From: Patagioenas fasciata
Lineage: Eukaryota > Chordata > Aves > Columbiformes > Columbidae
Assembly (NCBI RefSeq): GCF_037038585.1
Contig: NC_092520.1
Span: 13,957,001-14,021,000, forward strand
Direction: 5' to 3'
Length of the DNA: 64,000 bases
The position numbers were made by a program, and so were the translations under genes. Each line of letters begins with the position of its first letter. Positions within the stretch are counted from its first letter, which is position 1. Below are positions 28,501-39,510 of the stretch, in pieces. The notes beneath the pieces are model-generated. The model ran no database searches, was not told the DNA's origin, and worked only from the letters and a program-made list of their open reading frames with translations.

Positions 28501-29713
28501 AAATAATGCCAGTGTCTTCTACGAGGTCAGTGAAGAATCTTATTCAAGACACTCTTCATGTCAGGCAAAGGAATAATGCCCCAAACGATATGTATAGTCA
28601 TATATTTTCTGGCATCCTAGTGGGATTTTTTTTCCTGATTATTAGACTATTCTTTCTGCTGAAAGATTTTCCTGAGAAAGGATTGGCAACCCTAGTTTAG
28701 ATGATGGCAGTAGGTCAGTTACTGGTGGTAACTACAAAGGCAAGGGGGTAGGTACACCGGGAGGTCTGTATTCCCCTCTGTAACACTGCTTGCTGTTAAG
28801 TTCCTTACCCTGCGATGCAGCTGTAAGCCTGTGCAGCTTCCACCTCCTCCTTCCCCCCATTTCTAACTGGGATTTTTTTTTACCCTCTGACTTTATGAAA
28901 GCTTTTATCACTGGGCAGAACACTTACTGCCTTGTGTCTCCCATTTTTATTTTATTTTGGGACACCATCACATAATGACGTAGCTATCTAACTGGTGCAC
29001 ACTTCAGCAACATTCCCTTTGAGCATTGTTCCTAAATTAGGAAAGCTGCTGCTTCAACAGTGTTGCTCACAAGAGCTTCCATTACATATTGATGTTTCTT
29101 TTCATTAAGAGAATTCAGTCAAAGAAATCATTAATGGGGGTCTTGCTAGCCCTTTGTCTATGAGAACAGTGTCAACAGCGTTAGCCACAGCATAGGACAC
29201 CTTTGCTCCCTTTCTGCAACGGTGGAGGGCATTCAGGCTGAGCTCAGGGGGATGTGCAGCTGTCTCCTGTCAGCAGCAAGAGACAGCCTCCAAGTGTGCT
29301 GGCGCCCTTTCAGCACATCTGGGCTGCTAGGGCTGAGATCTGACACAGTGTGGTGTTGTTCATGGAAAAAAGCTTTTTTCTTCCTAGTTTCTCTGGGACA
29401 AAATTGCCACCTCTGGAAGTGAGTTTGGAGAGGAGGGATTCTGCACCTCTGAGTGCATGGATGCAGATGTGCACTTAGTTATTCAACTTCTGAAGACCCC
29501 TTTCTCTCTACCTTGGCCCTCCTAAGGTGTGTCAAGTGGTCAAGCAAAGACATAACTTTACCTCCCTTCACAGTTTTCCTCTGATCTCATTTCCTGTAGT
29601 AGAATGCCTGGGAGGGGAAGAGGTTTTTCTGTCCATCTTTTTTGCTCCTTTCCCATTGCCTGTGAATGAACTGGTGCCGGAGAACGAAGTTGTCATAGCA
29701 TAAAAGAATGTGA
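25510..29713. other. Non-coding stretch, nothing recognised
   Basis: AT-rich sequence without a recognisable gene or repeat. Short A- and T-runs occur (for example around 26399-26409 and 27719-27729). Open frames up to 92 residues (27390-27668) show no known domain. Confidence 0.45.
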
Positions 29714-29740
29714 ATCACAGTATCACAGTATCACAGTATG
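29714..29740 (-). repeat. CR1 3' tail octamers (ATACTGTG)3
   Basis: Three tandem copies of ATACTGTG on the element strand form the 3' terminus of the long CR1. The same number of units ends the copies at 3814 and 42808. Confidence 0.9.
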
Positions 29741-29743
29741 TTT

Positions 29744-29784
29744 GGGATTGGAAGGGACCTCAAAAGATCATCTAGTCCAATCCC
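29744..29784 (-). ncRNA. CR1 3' UTR stem-loop
   Basis: GGGATTGGA (29744-29752) pairs perfectly with TCCAATCCC (29776-29784) across a 23-base loop, just inside the octamer tail. The same hairpin occurs at the end of the other CR1 copies with matching base changes on both arms. In related LINEs a 3'-terminal stem-loop is recognised by the reverse transcriptase; that role here is inferred. Confidence 0.6.
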
Positions 29785-29803
29785 CCTGCTGGAGCAGGAA
29801 CGC

Positions 29804-32773
29804 CTAGGTGAGGTCGCACAGGAATGTGTCCAGGCGGGCTTTGAATGTCTCCAGGGAAGGAGACTCCACAACCTCCCTGGGTAGCCTGTTCCAGTGCTCT
29901 GTTACCCTCACTGAGAAGTTCTTTCTCAAATTTAAGTGGAACCTCTTGTGTTCCAGCTTGATCCCATTGCCCCTTGTCCTATCATTGTTTGCCACTGAGA
30001 AGAGCCTGACTCCATCCTCATGGCACTCACCCTTTATATATTTATAAACATTAATAAGGTCACCCCTCAGTCTCCTCTTCTCCAAACTAAAGAGCCCCAG
30101 CTCCCTCAGCCTTTCTTCATAAGGGAGATGCTCCACTCCCTTAATCATCTTTGTTGCCCTACGCTGGACCCTCTCCAGCAGTTCCCTGTCCTTCTTGAAC
30201 TGAGGGGCCCAGAACTGGACACAATATTCTAGATGGGGTCTCACCAGGGCGGAGTAGAGGGGAAGGAGGACCTCTCTCGATCTACTGACCACCCCCCTTG
30301 TAATACACCCAAGGATGCCATTAGCCTTCCTGGCCACAAGGGCACAGTGCTGGCTCATGATCATCCTGTTGTCCACCAGGATCCCCAGGTCCCTTTCCCC
30401 TACACTGCTCTCTAATAGGTCATGCCCCAACCTATACTGGAACTTGGGATTGTTCCTGCCCAGATGCAGGACTCTACACTTTCCCTTGTTAAATTCCATC
30501 AGATTATCCCCCGCCCAACTCTCCAGCCTGTCCAGGTCCCGCTGGATGGCGGCACAGCCTTCTGGCGTGTCAGCCACTCCTCCCAGCTTAGTGTCATCAG
30601 CAAACTTGCTGATAGTACACTCAATTCCCTCGTCTAAATCATTAATGAATATATTGAATAATATTGGCCCCAGTACTGACCCCTGAGGCACTCCACTAGA
30701 TACTGGCCTCCAACTGGACTCCGCACCATTGACCACCACTCTCTGGCTTCTCTCTTTAAGCCAGTTTGCAACCCACCTCACTACTCTATTGTCGAGACCA
30801 CACCTCCTCAATTTAGCTGTGAGGATGCTGTGAGGGACTGTGTCAAAGGCTTTACTGAAGTCAAGGTAGACCACATCCACCGCTCTGCCATCATCCATCC
30901 ACCTTGTTACATTCTCATAAAAGGCTATGAGGTTGGTCAAGCATGACTTACCCTTGGTAAAGCCATGCTGACTGCCCCTAATGACCCTCTTATCCCTTAT
31001 GTGCCTTGAGATGGCACCAAGGATAAGCTGTTCCATTACTTTCCCAGGGACAGAGGTGAGGCTGACCGGTCTATAATTACCCGGGTCCTCCTTCTTGCCC
31101 TTTTTAAAGACTGGAGTGACATTTGCTTTCCTCCAATCCTCGGGCACCTCTCCCGTTTCCCAAGACTTGGCAAAAATGATGGATAGTGGTCTAGCAATGA
31201 CTTCAGCCAGCTCCCTCAGCACCCGCGGATGCATCCCATCTGGACCCATGGATTTATGGACGTCCAGACTACTTAATTGTTCCCTAACCCAGTCCTCATC
31301 GACTAAAGCAAACTCCTCCATTGACCTGGCTTCATCCGGGGTCTCAGGGGTACAGGGTTCCCCAGGACATCCTCCAGCGGAGTAGACAGAGACAAAGGCG
31401 GCATTCAGCAATTCTGCCTTCTCTGTGTCTTCTGCCACCAGGGCACCCACCTCATTCATCAGTGGGCCTACATTGCCTCTGGTATTAGTTTTATCTGCTA
31501 TGTATTTGAAAAAGTTCTTCTTGCTGTCCTTGACCCCTCTCGCCAGCTGTAATTCTAAGGAGGCCTTGGCTACCCTAGCTGCCTTCCTGCATCCTCTAAC
31601 AGCAGCCTTATATTCCTCCCAAGTGGCCAGTCCCTGCTTCCATGACCTGTAAACTCGCCTCTTCTGCTTGAGCATACCCAACAGATCCCTATTCAACCAC
31701 GCAGGCCTTCTGGCTCCCTTCCTCGACTTCCTACGTGTGGGGATGCTCTGATCCTGAGCATGGAAGAAGCAATCTCTGAATGCAATCCAGCTCTCTTGGG
31801 CCCCTTTTCCTTCAAGCAGTCTTGCCCATGGGGTTTCCCTCAGCAGTTGCTTGAAAAGGCCGAAATTAGCCCTGCCAAAGTCCAGGGTTGCAATTCTGCT
31901 TGCTATTCTGTTCCTGCCACACGAGATGCTGAACTCCACCATCTCGTGGTCACTGCAACCCAGGCAGCCCTCAACCTTTACTGCTTCAACCAGACCCTCT
32001 TTGTTAGTGAGGATGAGATCCAGCAGTGCACCTCTCCTGGTCGGCTCCTCCACCATCTGCATGAGGAAGTTATCATCAATGCACTGGAGGAACCTCCTGG
32101 ACTGTGGCTGGCTGGCTGAATGGTCCTTCCAGCAAACATCAGGGAAGTTAAAATCACCCACAACAACCAGGGCCTGTGACTGTGAGGCCACTCTCAGCTG
32201 CGCATAGAAGGCCTCATCAACTTCCTCAGTCTGATCTGGTGGCCTGTAATAGACACCTACAACAGTATCACCCCTACCAGCCTGTCCCTTGATCCTGACC
32301 CATACACTCTCAACTCGTTCCTCATCTGCTCCTGGGCAGAATTTAGTACATTGCAGTTGCTCTCTCACATAGAGAGCAACTCCACCACCACGCCTGGCTG
32401 GCCTGTCTTTCCTGAAAAGGGCATAGCCATCCATGACCACATTCCAGTCATGTGAACTGTCCCACCACGTTTCTGTAATTGCCACCAGATCATAATCTCC
32501 CGACCGAACATAGGATTCTAACTCCTCCTGCTTATTCCCCATGCTGCGCGCATTGGTGTACAGGCATTTCAGGGAGCGAGCAGAGCACACCAATTTCTCC
32601 CTAGGGGCACAGGAGGCCACTCGGTCCTCATCTGTTTTAGAATGCTGCCCCTCTGGGGCAAGCCCAACTACAACCCCATCCCCCTTCGAGGCTAGTTTAA
32701 AGCTCTCCAAATGAGCCCAGCTAATTCCTGCCCCAGCATCCTTTTGCCTCTGCGAGATAAGCCTTTCCTGCAT
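29804..32773 (-). CDS. CR1 ORF2: APE endonuclease plus reverse transcriptase
   Basis: This intact 989-residue frame encodes the CR1 retrotransposition enzyme, which nicks the target DNA and copies the element RNA there. The APE-type endonuclease covers about residues 67-285: LYTN (N74), TETW (E101), the YYRPP segment (about 175), GDFN (D207, N209) and SDH (D275, H276) are all present. A basic linker follows at about 340-430. The reverse transcriptase covers about 500-780, with DGMHPRVL near 512, YLDFSKAFD (D638), [10 protein letters not shown] near 694 and the catalytic FADD (D726, D727). The C-terminal region ends [16 protein letters not shown]. The ATG at 32773 lies inside the end of ORF1 (82-base overlap). 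The length is typical for full CR1 ORF2, with no stop or frameshift. It is a transposon protein, not a host gene. Confidence 0.96.
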   Translation of the reverse strand: MQERLISQRQKDAGAGISWAHLESFKLASKGDGVVVGLAPEGQHSKTDEDRVASCAPREKLVCSARSLKCLYTNARSMGNKQEELESYVRSGDYDLVAITETWWDSSHDWNVVMDGYALFRKDRPARRGGGVALYVREQLQCTKFCPGADEERVESVWVRIKGQAGRGDTVVGVYYRPPDQTEEVDEAFYAQLRVASQSQALVVVGDFNFPDVCWKDHSASQPQSRRFLQCIDDNFLMQMVEEPTRRGALLDLILTNKEGLVEAVKVEGCLGCSDHEMVEFSISCGRNRIASRIATLDFGRANFGLFKQLLRETPWARLLEGKGAQESWIAFRDCFFHAQDQSIPTRRKSRKGARRPAWLNRDLLGMLKQKRRVYRSWKQGLATWEEYKAAVRGCRKAARVAKASLELQLARGVKDSKKNFFKYIADKTNTRGNVGPLMNEVGALVAEDTEKAELLNAAFVSVYSAGGCPGEPCTPETPDEARSMEEFALVDEDWVREQLSSLDVHKSMGPDGMHPRVLRELAEVIARPLSIIFAKSWETGEVPEDWRKANVTPVFKKGKKEDPGNYRPVSLTSVPGKVMEQLILGAISRHIRDKRVIRGSQHGFTKGKSCLTNLIAFYENVTRWMDDGRAVDVVYLDFSKAFDTVPHSILTAKLRRCGLDNRVVRWVANWLKERSQRVVVNGAESSWRPVSSGVPQGSVLGPILFNIFINDLDEGIECTISKFADDTKLGGVADTPEGCAAIQRDLDRLESWAGDNLMEFNKGKCRVLHLGRNNPKFQYRLGHDLLESSVGERDLGILVDNRMIMSQHCALVARKANGILGCITRGVVSRSREVLLPLYSALVRPHLEYCVQFWAPQFKKDRELLERVQRRATKMIKGVEHLPYEERLRELGLFSLEKRRLRGDLINVYKYIKGECHEDGVRLFSVANNDRTRGNGIKLEHKRFHLNLRKNFSVRVTEHWNRLPREVVESPSLETFKARLDTFLCDLT

Positions 32774-33312
32774 AACACTGTCCGGACTGGAGTCTTATAA
32801 AACCAGCCATTATCAAAAAAACCAAAGCCCTGCCTGTAGCACCAGTCTTGGAGCCAACCATTTAGAGATTGAATTTTCCCATTCCACCCCACATCGTCAC
32901 TTGAAGAGGGAAGGAGTGAAGAGAAGATCACTTGAGCCCCTGAATCTTTCACCATCCTTCCCAAGACCTTGAAGTCATTCTTCATTCCCCTCAGACTACG
33001 GGAAGCAACTTCCTCCCCATCTGTCTGGAAGACCAGCAGTGGGTAGTAGTCTGTCGGTTGCACCAGTCTGGGGAGCTCTCTAGCAATATCCTTGATCCGG
33101 GCTCCAGGTAGACTACAGACTTCCCTAAGATGAGGGTCAACCCTGCATATTGGGCCCTCTGTTCCTTTCAGAAGGGAATTTCCTATTACAATCACCTTTC
33201 TATCTTTCTTATCAGAGGTAGTCTTCAGTTGTGTAGTCAACCGCCTCTTCCTATGTGATCTTGTAGGCAGGCTTGGCACCACCTCCTCACCTACCTCTTC
33301 TTCAAGATCCAC
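32692..33312 (-). pseudogene. CR1 ORF1 remnant, SGNH/esterase-like domain
   Basis: An open frame of 206 codons encodes the C-terminal part of CR1 ORF1, a protein whose SGNH-hydrolase-like domain is thought to help the element's ribonucleoprotein. The nucleophile block is visible as VIGNSLL (S46). The usual G-x-N-D block is replaced by FQTDGE near residue 96, and the D-x-x-H block expected before the LSRRGK segment (about 185-190) reads RKG, so catalysis looks lost. No ATG starts the frame: it opens directly after a TAG at 33313-33315 that lies in the duplicated 22-bp unit, and the first codon is GTG. The copy is therefore 5'-truncated. It overlaps the ORF2 start by 82 bases. The replacement of the GxND block may be a subfamily trait rather than decay. 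Confidence 0.8.
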
Positions 33313-33331
33313 CTACCTCTTCTTCAAGATC
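33288..33331 (-). repeat. 22-bp tandem duplication at the CR1 5' breakpoint
   Basis: Two perfect adjacent copies, 33288-33309 and 33310-33331, each starting CACCTACCTC on the plus strand. The inner copy encodes the DLEEEVG start of the ORF1 remnant; the outer copy is out of frame because 22 is not a multiple of three, and it supplies the stop that ends the open frame. Confidence 0.9.
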
Positions 33332-33539
33332 TTTGGAATAAGGCTTCATCTGGCTTAGTAGCTTGCATTTAAAGGATGAATGGGGAAGAACAAGAACCAG
33401 GCAAGCATCCTTCACCTTATATGTTCCCAGCCTATAGCTGTTTTAATCTTCCAGCATTACTCGAGCCTGTTGATTTTGATCTAGTAGCACTCAAAAGACC
33501 AAGTACTTCTCCAAACTTCTTGCACTCATGACATCCTTT
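33332..33539. other. Spacer between the young CR1 and an older CR1 relic
   Basis: About 200 bases with no recognised feature. It may still contain diverged parts of the old element to its right. Confidence 0.4.
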
Positions 33540-34030
33540 GACAAAGAGTTCCGGCAATGAGCTGTAATATTTAGCATGTTAAAATATCTTTACTTTCACT
33601 TTTAACTGTCCCTGATTAATTTTATTTTATGGCCTCTAGTTCTTGTACTGGAGGAGACAGAGAAAGTCCAATCTTTGTCCACCCTTTTAGAAACTCTCTG
33701 GATTTTGAATGCCTCAGTTGTATCCCACTGCAAGACATCTTCTTGCCAGCTGAAGAGTCCAACCTCTCCTTTGGATGGGAGTAGTTCTGTACCTTCGGTT
33801 TCCTTGTTGACTTCCTCTGAGCCTTTTACAGTGCTACCACATTTTGTTTGTGTGTTGCTTTTTTTCAGGCATGGGAACAAAATGTATGAAGGTGTGGGTG
33901 TGATCTTGCATGATATTTTCTATTTTGTTCTCTGTCCCTGTTTTTATAATTTCTAGCATTTCTTCTCACTGCCTGGAGTGCCTCCAGTGCTGAACTGGTG
34001 TGTTTCCACAGTACTGTGGAACACAGCCCC
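33540..34030 (-). mobile_element. Ancient CR1-like LINE relic
   Basis: The minus-strand frame at 33602-33880 ends TRTRGHKIKLIRDS and contains KGEVGLFSW, the pattern of the ORF2 C-terminus in old amniote CR1s (compare [13 protein letters not shown] in the intact ORF2). The sequence beyond, to about 34030, fits the preceding reverse-transcriptase tail but is broken by indels. It is far more diverged than the neighbouring CR1 at 29714-33331, so the young element landed about 200-300 bp from an old relative. The ends are approximate. Confidence 0.6.
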
Positions 34031-36598
34031 AGTTCTACCTGACCTTTGTGACTTACTACAGATCTTTTGGCTGAAATAACCACTGAAATAAATAAGTGTG
34101 AGAGCTCTGTACATCATCCACCATTTTTGTGGATCAGTCTCTATATACATCTAGTGCTCTAAGTTCATGTTGGTACACTTGGATAGCTATATGGCAAAGT
34201 CTGTAACCTTATAGCTGTTTTATACCTTCCCCTACAAAAGCTCTGAGACTAAGCAAATGTATATATCCTTATCAAGTTCCCAGGCACTCAGGCACACAGG
34301 ACTTTCTGAAGGACTTTCTGCATGTGGAAGTGGATTCAAGGCCACCTCAGTAAATAGGGAGGAATGGATGTGGGGAATTCTGGGTCATGAAGACAGGCAA
34401 TGGGTGGGCTACCATAGAAGGAGGAGCAGTCTGGAGGTGGGGACATTACCCACCATATCTTGTGCACAGCACTGCAGAATGCAACCTTCTGCTTACTCTC
34501 GCACAAAGAAACTGAAGAAATCCTGAGCCATAAATTATTCTATGCTGGGAAAGGATTCTGGGAATTTATCAGTCTATAGCTACCCTGTTCTCATATTCTT
34601 CCCTAGCTATCCATTTTTTAGCCCCACTAGAGACAGAAGGTCTTTCATCCTCCTGTTTATGTTCCTTGGCTGCAATGCGGTTGTGTGCATCCTCACTAAA
34701 CCATCTCCACCTTGCTGTCACTGTAATGGGGGGTGAGGGAAGGAGGAGAGGAAGATATACACACTTTCTTGCCAACTTTCTGCTCTAGCTGTCTCAGATT
34801 TGGGTGACTGTACTGTAAGAGCAGCTTTTTCATGGTCTGTCGCTTGTACTTTGGTTCTAACTATAAATAAGAAATGCATCAGTATCCATGAACATTCTTC
34901 TTTGTCTAAGTGACTTGCTAATTTCCAAAGTTCAAAAAAGGCCAGAGTTTGCTGCTAAAACTTGAGTCTTCTTGCTCATCCCAAATTTTCTGTGTGTTGT
35001 AAATATCCCATCAACCAGTTGTCAGGTGCAACAGCTCTGTGAGCCCCTTTTGGCTGTTACCGCATGCCTGTATATCTGGTAGCTATCTCCTGTGTCCTTG
35101 TAATGTGTGTTGTATCCACATTATTTGAGACTGAGTATATTTTAGCAGCAGGAAACGTAGGAATTTTTTACAGACATTTCAGAGAAGTCATAACTCAACC
35201 CCTCAAAAGTCTCCCTTTTTTCTCCGTAATGCAATAAAACATCATCCTTTTTTACTTATCTGGAGGACCACTGGATTCAGGTAGAAACTTTTCCAGATTT
35301 CTTTGCCTCTTTTGTGAGGTTAGAAATAAATAAAGCAGCTGAAACAAATTCCACAGAACATAAATTGATATATTGTAGGCATGAAATACAGAGATATAAG
35401 TATTCCAAATATTAAGCCAGTCACTCTAAAGACTTGCAAATGTATGCATCTGAAAACAAGTAATTTGCATTGAGTCCCAATACAATGTATTAGAACAAAA
35501 ATGTACCCATTGCTAAAATGTAAATGGTTGAATCACATCCTCCTGTGATTCTCAGTGTTTATGGCTTTAGGCTACTTGGATAATATTCACTAGGGTTTTT
35601 TTGTCTTCTTTTTTCCCTTGCCTTTCTCCCCCCACTCTGTTTTTCTTCCTGAAATGAAGAAGGACAAGGGTAAAATAACATTTAATTTCACCAACACTTA
35701 AATTTTGATGTATTTCCGTAGACTTGGTGCAACTGCTGTAACAACTGTCGGTAACTACTGGAAATGGGATTAGCATACTCAGAAGCAATATACATGAGTT
35801 CCAGTTTTGTCTGTTACACACCTTGCAACAAAACCCTGAATCCCCAGGTGTGGTTGCGACAGTCTGAGCGGGGAAGGATGCTTTTGACTCTTGGAAGAAG
35901 AGTGATCTGTGAGTTTCACACAGCACACAGGCAGTTCTGCGTTGGCAAAAAAGAAAGCCTTGTGAAAAAAGGAGCATTTAAGAGAAATACATAATAATTT
36001 GTTTTAACTAGCTTGGTGTCAGCAGACTAATACAGGGGTGTTTGTGTTATTTGCTTGTCACTCTTGCTCCTTCCATCAGAACTAGGATGCGGTATGACTA
36101 CTCTCACTTGTTTTCATGCTTTTTCTCTGGGGCAATTTGAGGATGCACAGAGCAGATATCCAGGAGCGTATCAGCTGTGCTCTGTGTGATTAGTGAGACG
36201 ATCATGCCATGGTTGTTGCCCTGGGGCTGGAGAGGCTGGTGCTGATGCTGGAGCACTCAACCCTGTGATGTTGTACTGCATGGAGGGAGCTGTGCTGGTT
36301 CCAGGGCTGAGTAGACAATGATGTTTCCACCACTTCTTTGAAGGGACCTGATAGGCTTACAACACAGTTGTTCCTTGTCTGCTGTTTATGCACCATTAGT
36401 TTTCTTTGTGCCTCTGCTATCTAAAGGATGATGTAGGTAAGGCACTGCAGAGTGGTCAAGGGATCGCTGTTCCTCATCTGAATGTAAAGCCTACTTAGTG
36501 CAGTAAAGGAGAGACCACCGCCGATTTACTAATGTTTAGGTCCTTCAAAGGCATGGATTCTGTGAAAAGTGATAAAGCTGACCTCAGTATCCACCATT

Positions 36599-36614
36599 AT
36601 ATATATATATATAT
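36599..36614. repeat. (AT)n simple repeat
   Basis: Eight AT units followed directly by T- and A-runs. Confidence 0.85.
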
Positions 36615-37216
36615 TTTTTTTTTAAAAAAAGGTCGGAAGTAGAGACCAAGCGAGGATTCCATAGACAGCTGAGGACAGCTGGTCACAGCTCACAGGGTTT
36701 CTCTGTCAGCTGATAGTATTCGTTTTAGAGGGGAGACAAATCTTCTGTTTCAGTGATCATGAGAAACTAAAGGAGAAGTAAAAGAAGCAAATAACAAATA
36801 AATACATACGTCTTTTAAAAGGGAAACAGTTTATCCCCACATATTTTTTCCTGCTTACTCCCTGTAGTGCTTCTGTTCTCCAAGATAAACACACTGCACA
36901 AGCACAAAACCAGCAGTCATAGGCACAGCCTGGTTTGAAGTCCTCTCAGCAAAGAAGCAAAAAGAGAACTGCCAAGGGGAGCGCTTTCTTCCAAAACTTG
37001 AGGGAGGCCTTTCCAGTTAAGATTTGTATGTGGCTGTGACTAGCACTAAAAAGCCTGTCAAAGATAATAAATCAACAGGCATGGAGAATGGCCAAAAAAA
37101 AAGGTAAAGTTGTATTGCCTGTTAACAAGAAGAATTCATTTCAAAGACCCACCTCTTCCCTGTTACAGCTCAGCCTGCTGATCTGACAGTTGAACCAGCA
37201 GAAACAGCTACTTATT

Positions 37217-37260
37217 AAAAAAAAAAAAAGAAAAAAAAATGTGGATTAAAAAAAAAAAAA
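37217..37260. repeat. A-rich low-complexity tract
   Basis: Three A-runs broken by single G or short interruptions; no transposon body is recognised on either side. Confidence 0.85.
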
Positions 37261-38739
37261 GTAATGAACAAAAATCTCCAAGCAGCTGCCCAAAGTCAAC
37301 ATGAATATTATAAGAGAAACTCAAAAAGGAGCCAGAAACGGAAAAGTAAAACTATTTCTGTAACCAGTTCTTTTGTTTCAGGTGTGCTGGTGTCCCACTG
37401 ATGTTCGCAGATTATAGGAAGGGCTTTTCTCAACACCGAATTTTGCAGAAGTCTTTTGGTAGATATTGCTGGCAGCAAGATCAAAGAGCACAGATCTGGT
37501 CTTTATATGTTTCTTTTCAAAATGCTATCAAGAATCTAGAAAACAATGATAAAATATTCCTTGATTTTTTTTTTTTTTTGTTTTAAACAGATGCCAATTT
37601 AAAACCAACAGTGACAATAACTTTACAAAAGATACAGCTGATTTTGGGGTTGGAGATGTAATAGGCCACTGCCACTTTTCATTAAGGTAAGCAAATACAG
37701 GAATGCTGCAAGATCAAGATGAGTCCGCATTTCAGATATCTTCCTGACAATAGTCATTAACAAGCCATAAGGAAACACCTCATTAAGCAAATAAGATATA
37801 AATTATAGGGTAATTTAAAAATACTTCCAACTCATTACAATAGACTGATTAAAAAGCAGATTTATTTAATCATATCCTCTATTTATCCACAATGACATTG
37901 AACCTGACTTTCATTATGTTCCCCTGAAGTCAAAACTATAGGAATTTTGCAGTGTTTCCTCCAGCTTCATATCAGACCCTGGATGGGATAACGCTTCTTC
38001 CCTCTTTAGATGCCATTGAGATGGACTGTTAAAGGAAGTAAATCCTTCGGAGGCAGACACAGTGATCTGTAAGTGGATTTGTGGTCTGTACTGGTGGGCT
38101 TCAGCACCTGCATGAAGCTATAGGAAAGTTTCTATGGCTTTGCTTAAGTTCTCTTGTAGAAAAGTCCCCTGAAAGTGGGGTCAAGCCAAGGGACTGCCCT
38201 CCTGTCATGCTATTGAGAATCTGGAAGGTTTATCTCTTTCCCGTTTGGACTTGGAGCTTTGTCTTGGCAGAGTGGCCTTCCTGTTCTGTTCTTTGAGTAG
38301 CAAAGAGATGCCCAACTTAGGAGGCTACAAAAAGGCACAACAGTAAGCAGATAACAGCCATACCCAGATACATTTTTTGGCCTGTTCAGAAGTCTGTAAC
38401 TCCAAGCTTGTTCTCCAGCTTGCATGAAATACATGGCTGGAGTGTGACCCTCATTGTCCACACTGGGTACTTCATAGGAGGGCAAAAGGGGCCCATACCT
38501 GAATTTCTGTTGTGCATAGACTGAAGTGCAGTTGGACCTTCTTTCTTCCTGGGACTTACCCAATAGCAAGTCAGGATACAGGTGGGCCCTCATGTAACCT
38601 AAGCTAGGATCTTGGAAGAACTCTTTGGGCCAAAGTTATGCATATGTACATAGACACATTTATAAACACGCACATGCATACATAGAAACTCTTTTGGCTT
38701 TAGTGGGACTGAGATTTTGGCAAAAAAACCTAGAAATTA

Positions 38740-39510
38740 TGTTTCATTTGGTTCACATGGCAAGGTTTTGGCAACTGGTGGTTGCAAGGGTGGCCTCTGA
38801 GGGAAGAGGCCAGGGGCTGCCCCATGCCAGGCATAGCTGGTTCAAGCTGACTTTGCAATGGACCCACTGTAGGACACAGCTGAGCCCATCAGCAAAGCCA
38901 CTGCCCCTCTGTGACAACATATTTATGAAAGAGCAGAAAACACCACATAGGCAGAGAAAAGATTAAGAAACAGCAGAGGGAACATCCAGTTAAAAGGACG
39001 ACCGTGTTAGAAAAAACATCACCCCTAAAGGAACCCACATTGGAGCAGATACTCCCTTGAAAGGACTACAGCCCATATGGGACCCATGTTGGTGTATGGA
39101 AACTAAGTGAGGAGAAGGAGCAGCAGGGAGAAACTGATGTGTCTTGACCCTGACACCCGCATCATCCGTTACATCACTGAGGGCGCTGAGTATAACCTGT
39201 GGCAGCAGCAAGGTGGGTAGAGAGGAGCCTGGAGTAAAGCTGAGCCAGGGAAAGGAGGAGAAAAGGTGTTTTTCCTAAGCCTCTAATTGTTTCTTTTTTG
39301 TTGTTGCTGTTTAACAGCACCCAAATCAATACCCAAATATTTATATCAATTATCAATAAATTAAGTTAAATTCCCCAAACTGGAGTCTGTTTTGCCTGCA
39401 ATTGCAACTGTTATCTTTCCATCCTTATCTCAACCCATGAATCTTCCTGCTCCTGTTCTTCCCATTTCCACCCCCCATGGCGAGTGTGTGAATGGCTGTG
39501 TGAGCCAACT
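38740..39510 (+). mobile_element. Degraded solo LTR of a second avian ERV family
   Basis: The segment resembles a widespread bird LTR: the order CATGGCAAGGTTTTGG, AGAGGCCAGGGGCTGCCCCA, a TATTTATGAAAG TATA-like box near 38919, repeated 'gaccca..ttggagcag' units around 39020-39090, an AATAAA signal at 39355-39360, then GAGTCTGTTTTGCCTG and TTATCTCAACCCATGA. The left edge is placed at a TG at 38740, without a confirmed target-site duplication. The right end is eroded and I set it near 39510. No internal viral coding sequence is seen. The identification is from memory of repeat families, so the family name is left open. Confidence 0.7.
39355..39360 (+). promoter_or_regulatory. AATAAA polyadenylation signal in the LTR
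   Basis: Canonical hexamer in the position expected for the LTR polyadenylation signal, upstream of the GAGTCTGTTTTGCC segment. Confidence 0.5.

Larger units (their letters stand above)
29714..33331 (-). mobile_element. Nearly full-length young CR1 LINE
   Basis: A CR1 non-LTR retrotransposon of about 3.6 kb on the minus strand. In element order it has a 5'-truncated ORF1 remnant (33312-32692), an intact ORF2 (32773-29804) overlapping it by 82 bases, a short 3' UTR and a tail of three ATACTGTG octamers (29714-29740). At its 5' edge a 22-bp unit is tandemly duplicated (33288-33309 and 33310-33331). No target-site duplication is evident, as usual for CR1. The 3' end is identical to the copy at 3814-3958 and about 98% identical to the one at 42611-42808. 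An intact ORF2 plus near-identical siblings indicate recent mobilisation. Because ORF1 is incomplete, this copy itself is probably not autonomous. Confidence 0.96.
34031..38739. other. Non-coding stretch with simple repeats
   Basis: No gene recognised. A (TA)n run lies at 36599-36614, followed by T- and A-runs, and an A-rich low-complexity tract lies at 37217-37260. Open frames of up to 136 residues (35567-35977, minus) show no known domain. Confidence 0.45.

Noticed and set aside
29808..32207. Many open frames of 60-120 residues on the plus strand inside the CR1
   Set aside because: They lie antisense to the intact ORF2, overlap each other in different phases and show no known domain; they are shadows of a GC-richer coding strand.
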